Both the position numbers and the translations under genes were made by a program. A DNA stretch of 6,879 nucleotides, from assembly GCA_035291705.1 (NCBI GenBank), contig DATDRM010000302.1, positions 1 to 6,879 on the forward strand, written 5' to 3'. A model generated the notes under the pieces. The model made no database searches and was not told the origin of the DNA. It saw only the letters and a program-made list of their open reading frames with translations. Origin of the DNA: DATDRM01 sp035291705 (GTDB taxonomy: Bacteria > Chloroflexota > Anaerolineae > Anaerolineales > UBA4823). Of this stretch, positions 6,591-6,879 are shown piece after piece (the first letter of the stretch is position 1; the number at the start of each line of letters is the position of its first letter).

Positions 6591-6614
6591 TAAAACCCGC
6601 CCTGGTAGGCGGGT
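6591..6614 (-). terminator. Rho-independent terminator after tRNA-Gly
   Basis: On the minus strand, ACCCGCC-TACCAG-GGCGGGT forms a 7-bp GC-rich stem (6608-6614 with 6595-6601) with a 6-base loop. It is followed by TTTTA, a short U-tract. It lies 41 bases beyond the tRNA 3' end. The U-tract is short, so termination may be partial. On the + strand no T-run follows. Confidence 0.55.
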
Positions 6615-6615
6615 G

Positions 6616-6648
6616 GGGGCTGACCAGGCGGTCTTTCCAGACAGCCCC
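6616..6648 (-). other. Stem-loop in the tRNA-Gly 3' trailer
   Basis: GGGGCTG (6648-6642) can pair with CAGCCCC (6622-6616) as a 7-bp stem enclosing a 19-base loop. It sits between the tRNA 3' end and the terminator hairpin. It may be a processing structure in the trailer or simply GC-rich spacer. No protein frame covers it convincingly. Confidence 0.35.
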
Positions 6649-6655
6649 AGAGAGG

Positions 6656-6727
6656 AGCGGGTGATGGGATTCGAACCCACGAATGGTAGCTTGGGAAGCT
6701 ACTGCCTTACCACTTGGCTACACCCGC
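6656..6727 (-). tRNA. tRNA-Gly (anticodon CCC)
   Basis: A complete 72-base cloverleaf is visible. The acceptor stem is GCGGGTG (6727-6721) with CACCCGC (6663-6657), seven perfect pairs, and U73 is the discriminator, as expected for bacterial glycine tRNAs. The D-stem is GCC/GGC. The anticodon stem GTAGC/GCTAC encloses the loop TTCCCAA with anticodon CCC at 6695-6693, which reads GGG codons. The T-arm GTGGG-TTCGAAT-CCCAT contains the standard TTCGA. The 3' CCA is not encoded (CCT follows U73), so it must be added after transcription. It stands alone, with no neighbouring tRNA. Confidence 0.97.
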
Positions 6728-6743
6728 AGAATAAGCGGGATTT

Positions 6744-6752
6744 ATTTTACCA
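6744..6752 (-). promoter_or_regulatory. Probable extended -10 promoter of tRNA-Gly
   Basis: The minus strand reads TGGTAAAAT, a TGn extension followed by TAAAAT (one mismatch to TATAAT). A start near 6737 would leave a leader of about ten bases before the mature tRNA 5' end, a common arrangement. No clear -35 hexamer is present at 16-18 bases upstream. Confidence 0.45.
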
Positions 6753-6803
6753 TGATCCTGCAAGATGTCGGCTTCCTGATGGGATTTCGCTGCCATGATG
6801 AAG

Positions 6804-6821
6804 GGAAATTGCCCCATTTCC
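6804..6821 (-). other. Stem-loop just after the stop of the right-edge gene
   Basis: GGAAAT-GGGGCA-ATTTCC forms a 6-bp stem with a 6-base loop and begins immediately after the TAA stop of the upstream minus-strand gene. It could help end that transcript, but the following bases (CTTCATC) are not a proper U-run and the stem is A/T-rich. It is recorded as a weak terminator candidate only. Confidence 0.3.
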
Positions 6822-6878
6822 TTACCGGGACACGGAAAGCTTGACGATCTTGCCCTGGCTGTCGAGGGTCAGGCGGGC
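6822..6878 (-). CDS. C-terminal end of an unidentified protein, truncated by the window edge
   Basis: The minus strand is open from the right edge to TAA at 6824-6822 and encodes ARLTLDSQGKIVKLSVSR. The alternating pattern (LTLD..GKIV.L.V) looks like a C-terminal beta hairpin, as found at the end of many small beta-rich or SnoaL/NTF2-like proteins, but 18 residues are too few to name a family. It runs in the same direction as the tRNA, with 94 bases between its stop and the tRNA. That the fragment is real is inferred from its protein-like composition and the stem-loop right after its stop. Confidence 0.45.
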   Translation of the reverse strand, partial: ARLTLDSQGKIVKLSVSR

Positions 6879-6879
6879 G

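Noticed and set aside
6613..6798. A 61-codon + strand frame over the tRNA gene, containing MGFEPT.
   Set aside because: It is the antisense of tRNA-Gly; the GFEPT string is the well-known artefact from translating the complement of the T-arm (GGGATTCGAACCCA). The tRNA explains the sequence fully.
1..6879. Mobile element, CRISPR array, toxin-antitoxin or defence system.
   Set aside because: No transposase, integrase, regular spaced repeats, paired small genes or nuclease motifs are visible; the only tRNA is intact and no duplicated attachment-site fragment of its 3' end is seen in the window.

Overview
The window reads as a chromosomal housekeeping segment of a bacterium. The best guess is a Chloroflexota (Anaerolineae-like) anaerobe or facultative anaerobe. 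That guess is an inference from three things: the gene styles (a SIMPL-domain protein next to a Ser/Thr/Pro/Ala-linked lipoprotein with two Gmad2-like domains), the moderate G+C content, and an operon combining alanine dehydrogenase, a CoA-transferase and pyruvate kinase. No marker gene settles the phylum. I see no mobile element, CRISPR array, phage gene or defence gene.

Layout. On the + strand, 2-223 is the C-terminal end of a SIMPL-domain protein, followed by a lipoprotein gene (297-1154, TTG start). This pair converges on a five-gene minus-strand cluster whose end lies only 12 bases away. Read in its own direction the cluster is: alanine dehydrogenase (6444-5353), acetyl-CoA hydrolase/CoA-transferase family protein (5349-4054), pyruvate kinase (4051-2588), an unrecognised five-helix membrane protein (2572-2093) and an NAD(P)-binding SDR-like protein (2087-1167, GTG start). 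The gaps of 3, 2, 15 and 5 bases point to one transcript. Upstream of the cluster lie an extended -10 promoter and a 14-bp inverted repeat that is a candidate operator. Beyond that, still on the minus strand, are a hairpin terminator, tRNA-Gly(CCC), its probable promoter, and the last 18 codons of another minus-strand gene that enters from the right edge.

How the genes fit together. Alanine dehydrogenase interconverts alanine and pyruvate. Pyruvate kinase makes pyruvate and ATP from phosphoenolpyruvate. The CoA-transferase family enzyme handles the acetyl-CoA/acetate (or another acyl-CoA/acid) exchange one step downstream of pyruvate. The first three genes therefore form a pyruvate/acetyl-CoA node that would suit amino-acid or sugar fermentation. 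The last two genes have no clear link to that chemistry.

The items most worth a second look are the operator-like palindrome in front of ald, the unusual ald-cat-pyk grouping with very tight or coupled junctions, the uncharacterised membrane protein, and the tRNA whose flanks repeat its acceptor-stem sequence. I found no convincing evidence of a wholly new biological system.
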